Of a DNA stretch of 7,191 nt, positions 5,853-7,191 are shown one piece after another. This DNA is from Chlorobiota bacterium (GTDB taxonomy: Bacteria; Bacteroidota; Bacteroidia; Bacteroidales; B39-G9). Below the pieces are notes generated by a model. That model had not been told where the DNA came from. It ran no database searches and saw only the letters and a program-made list of their open reading frames with translations. The position numbers and the translations under genes were made by a program. Location of the stretch: contig DAOVJU010000169.1 in assembly GCA_030632095.1 (NCBI GenBank), positions 1-7,191 of the forward strand. The letters run 5' to 3'. Each line of letters starts with the position of its first letter. Position 1 is the stretch's first letter.

Positions 5853-6224
5853 TTAGATGTAGGAATAAAAAGGAGGGGCTCTTCCCTGAAATAAGTTAAA
5901 ACACTGTTTTGTATAAAAGTTTTTAATTTTTGATGCAACTTCAAACTTTTTTATTACTGTATGAAAAAAAACAGTAGTAAGAATAAAGAAAAACAGTAAT
6001 TCAAAACTTTGGAAAAACAACAATTCTGTTTTGCTGTGATGATGGGTCTTATTAGGTGCTTTATTTTCAGACTTGTTATATAGGTGGGAATGAATAATAA
6101 TACTGCCATCATCTAATTTGTGAACATGCATAAATATAGCCTTATTGGTTATAAACATAGCAAAAAGGCCAATCAATATGATAGCAACTATTTTTTTTAT
6201 TATATCTCTTGTTGAGATTTTCAT
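5853..6224 (-). CDS. small histidine-rich two-helix membrane protein of the uptake cluster
   Basis: The 123-residue protein has one transmembrane helix at about 11-28 and a second at about 68-90. The loop between them, predicted periplasmic by the positive charges before helix 1, carries seven histidines: HVH (33-35), HSH (45-47) and HHH (61-63). The pattern HVHKLDDGSIIIHSH followed by a histidine cluster is, from memory, like small proteins encoded beside TonB receptors in Bacteroidota. The C-terminus contains GRAPP (114-118), a short ending also seen in other small metal-associated membrane proteins. The loop suggests Zn, Cu, Fe or haem binding at the inner membrane; this is inference and no activity is known. 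It is first of three same-strand genes, with 160 bases to the HmuY-like gene. The start is the first ATG and gives a normal N-terminus, although the -7-like box lies only 4 bases upstream. Confidence 0.65.
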   Translation of the reverse strand: MKISTRDIIKKIVAIILIGLFAMFITNKAIFMHVHKLDDGSIIIHSHLYNKSENKAPNKTHHHSKTELLFFQSFELLFFFILTTVFFHTVIKKFEVASKIKNFYTKQCFNLFQGRAPPFYSYI

Positions 6225-6228
6225 AATA

Positions 6229-6276
6229 CAAATGTCATATATTCTTTTTACAATCCAATACCTTATTATAGGTATT
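6229..6276 (-). promoter_or_regulatory. candidate promoter with overlapping operator dyad
   Basis: A perfect 7-6-7 dyad, AATACCT-TATTAT-AGGTATT (6257-6276), lies 33 bases upstream of the histidine-rich gene. It overlaps a TTG (6256-6258, minus strand) that stands 19 bases from GACATTTG (6229-6236), one mismatch from TAnnTTTG. This arrangement would suit a repressor covering the -33 region. The -7 box ends 4 bases before the ATG, so the transcript would be leaderless or nearly so. This is inferred from spacing and symmetry. Confidence 0.35.
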
Positions 6277-6324
6277 TTAAATTATTTCTTTTATTGAAAT
6301 TGTCTTGTGCCTTATCCCTTTTTC

Positions 6325-6504
6325 CTAAACCATCCACTCAAATCCTGAATTTAATGCCAGAAATATCAGAATGGTGATATTTACGAATACACCAATTTTT
6401 GCATCGGGCCAGCCTGAAATACTAAAAACCAAAGAAATCAAGCTTACTATTAAGGTCAATTGATTTTTTGATTCAGAATTATAAAAGACTATGCTAATTT
6501 GTTT
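6325..6504 (-). pseudogene. decayed membrane-protein fragment (two helices)
   Basis: A 59-codon open stretch without ATG, GTG or TTG at its head lies between stops at 6505-6507 and 6325-6327. It translates as two hydrophobic helices, LTLIVSLISLVFSI (residues 16-29) and IGVFVNITILIFLAL (37-51), joined by SGWPDAK, and ends GFEWMV. The helix - W(P/S)DAKxG - VN - helix pattern recalls the N-terminal membrane part of DUF6544-like proteins, which continue for about 200 more residues. That family name is from memory and uncertain. Such an ordered two-helix hairpin is unlikely from random AT-rich DNA, so it is called as a gene remnant. A very short functional peptide from a non-standard start is less likely. 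Confidence 0.45.
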
Positions 6505-6562
6505 TTATGAATTTTCTGGTTTATTTAATATTATAGTAAATATAGGAAAGAATTAAAATAGC

Positions 6563-6595
6563 AAAAAACCCTGACAATTTAGCTGCCAGGGTTTT
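6563..6595 (-). terminator. intrinsic terminator of the type IX cargo gene
   Basis: AAAACCCTG (6565-6573) pairs perfectly with CAGGGTTTT (6587-6595) around a 13-nt loop. On the minus strand the stem runs into six T residues (6568-6563). It begins 16 bases after the stop of the secreted-protein gene. The A-tract/T-tract symmetry might also let it work in the opposite direction. Confidence 0.85.
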
Positions 6596-6610
6596 CTATT
6601 AAAACAATAA

Positions 6611-7191
6611 TTAATTTATTATGAATTTCTTATTATAAATATCACTTTCTGTTCTAATCACAGCAATATAAATTCCTTTTGAACTATCCAACAAATCAAT
6701 TATTTCAGTCAATGAATCAAGACCTGAAAGCTTTTGGAAAATAATTTTTCCACTTAAATCTCGTATTTCAATTGTAACTATAGCTTCATTTACCGATTCA
6801 ATATAAACCTGCCCATTCGAAGGATTAGGATAAAGCCTTACAAGTTCTTCCAATTGGATAAATTGTTCAACATCTTTTTGCTCCGTATTTCCCTTAGTAT
6901 TTGGGCTTATTACAGATGATTTTTTGTTGCCGGAAATAAGAACTCTTGTCCTTATCATATAATCATTTGAATAAGGGTTCCATCTATTACCATTGTCTTC
7001 GGTATATGATGATTGAAAATCAGGATCATCTGTATCCACTCCCATGTAATAACTTTGAGGTCCTCTTGCTCCACCTATAAGTACAAAGAAATCTTCATTT
7101 GCATTTATTGAGACAGGATTATCAGGAACTATCGAAATCCAACTCCCGCTTGTATTTGAACTCTCGGATACAAATGCTTTTGAAGCAATTA
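6611..7191 (-). CDS. secreted protein with type IX sorting domain, 5' end beyond window
   Basis: The frame stays open from the stop at 6611 to the window edge (first whole codon at 7189), giving 192 residues. The ATG at 7043-7045 lies inside a continuous domain and is not the start. Residues 116-192 form a type IX secretion C-terminal sorting domain (Por_Secre_tail): LVRLYPNPSNGQVYIES (116-132), then IRDLSGKII (142-150), SSKGIYIAVI (169-178) and the end KKFIIN. The domain directs passage through the outer membrane by the type IX system and is usually removed there, with the cargo then anchored or released. The preceding part, with FFVLIGG (34-40), YYMGVDTDD (47-55) and DYMIRTRVLI (76-85), resembles the beta-sandwich found just before the sorting domain in secreted peptidases and other type IX cargo. 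The catalytic or main domain is outside the window, so the enzyme class is unknown. Confidence 0.85.
   Translation of the reverse strand, partial: IASKAFVSESSNTSGSWISIVPDNPVSINANEDFFVLIGGARGPQSYYMGVDTDDPDFQSSYTEDNGNRWNPYSNDYMIRTRVLISGNKKSSVISPNTKGNTEQKDVEQFIQLEELVRLYPNPSNGQVYIESVNEAIVTIEIRDLSGKIIFQKLSGLDSLTEIIDLLDSSKGIYIAVIRTESDIYNKKFIIN

Larger units (their letters stand above)
6225..6610. other. spacer between uptake cluster and type IX cargo gene
   Basis: This 386-base stretch has no intact gene. It holds a possible promoter and operator for the histidine-rich gene (6229-6276), a startless membrane-protein fragment (6325-6504) and an intrinsic terminator (6563-6595). Nothing recognisable was seen in the bases between these. 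Confidence 0.6.

Noticed and set aside
7043..7045. ATG as the start of the type IX cargo gene
   Set aside because: The frame continues open to the window edge with sensible sequence (FFVLIGGARGPQSYYMGVD), so this Met is internal.
1..7191. CRISPR array, tRNA/rRNA, insertion sequence or phage genes
   Set aside because: No spaced direct repeats, conserved RNA motifs, transposase-like proteins or phage-like proteins were seen.

Overview
The window looks like chromosomal DNA of a Bacteroidota bacterium, probably of the Bacteroidia/Flavobacteriia type. The evidence is low GC, almost no Shine-Dalgarno sequences, a TonB-dependent receptor with an N-terminal carboxypeptidase-regulatory-like domain, two lipoproteins with an acidic stretch right after the lipid cysteine (the Bacteroidota surface-export signal), a type IX secretion C-terminal sorting domain, and a TAnnTTTG-type promoter element. 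No rRNA, tRNA, CRISPR array, transposase or phage gene was seen.

Layout. (1) 1-554, minus strand: a broken class I methyltransferase locus. A 126-residue ORF keeps only the N-terminal winged-helix/dimerisation part. It ends in a 15-bp tandem repeat, and a short out-of-frame piece of the catalytic domain follows, then a possible terminator. (2) 555-767: AT-rich divergent spacer with a perfect palindrome and a good promoter -7 box. (3) 768-2189, plus strand: a tight two-gene unit encoding a small outer-membrane beta-barrel protein and a tyrosine-rich, probably surface-exposed lipoprotein. (4) 2221-6224, minus strand: three genes read in the order small histidine-rich two-helix membrane protein, HmuY-like lipoprotein, TonB-dependent receptor. 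The gaps are 160 and 454 bases. The longer gap holds a roughly 110-base imperfect hairpin element, and the shorter one holds nested inverted repeats. (5) 6225-6610: spacer with an operator-like dyad, an unannotated decayed fragment of a membrane protein, and a strong intrinsic terminator. (6) 6611-7191, minus strand: the C-terminal part of a large secreted protein with a type IX sorting domain; its start lies outside the window.

The genes of region 4 probably work together. The lipoprotein would capture a ligand at the surface and pass it to the receptor for TonB-driven import. The histidine-rich protein would act at the inner membrane on the periplasmic side, perhaps in metal binding. The pairing suggests haem or metal uptake, but the usual histidine ligands of HmuY and of haem receptors are missing. 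The ligand is therefore open, and this cassette is the most interesting object in the window. Signs of gene decay on both flanks (regions 1 and 5) suggest the locus lies in a remodelled stretch of the chromosome.
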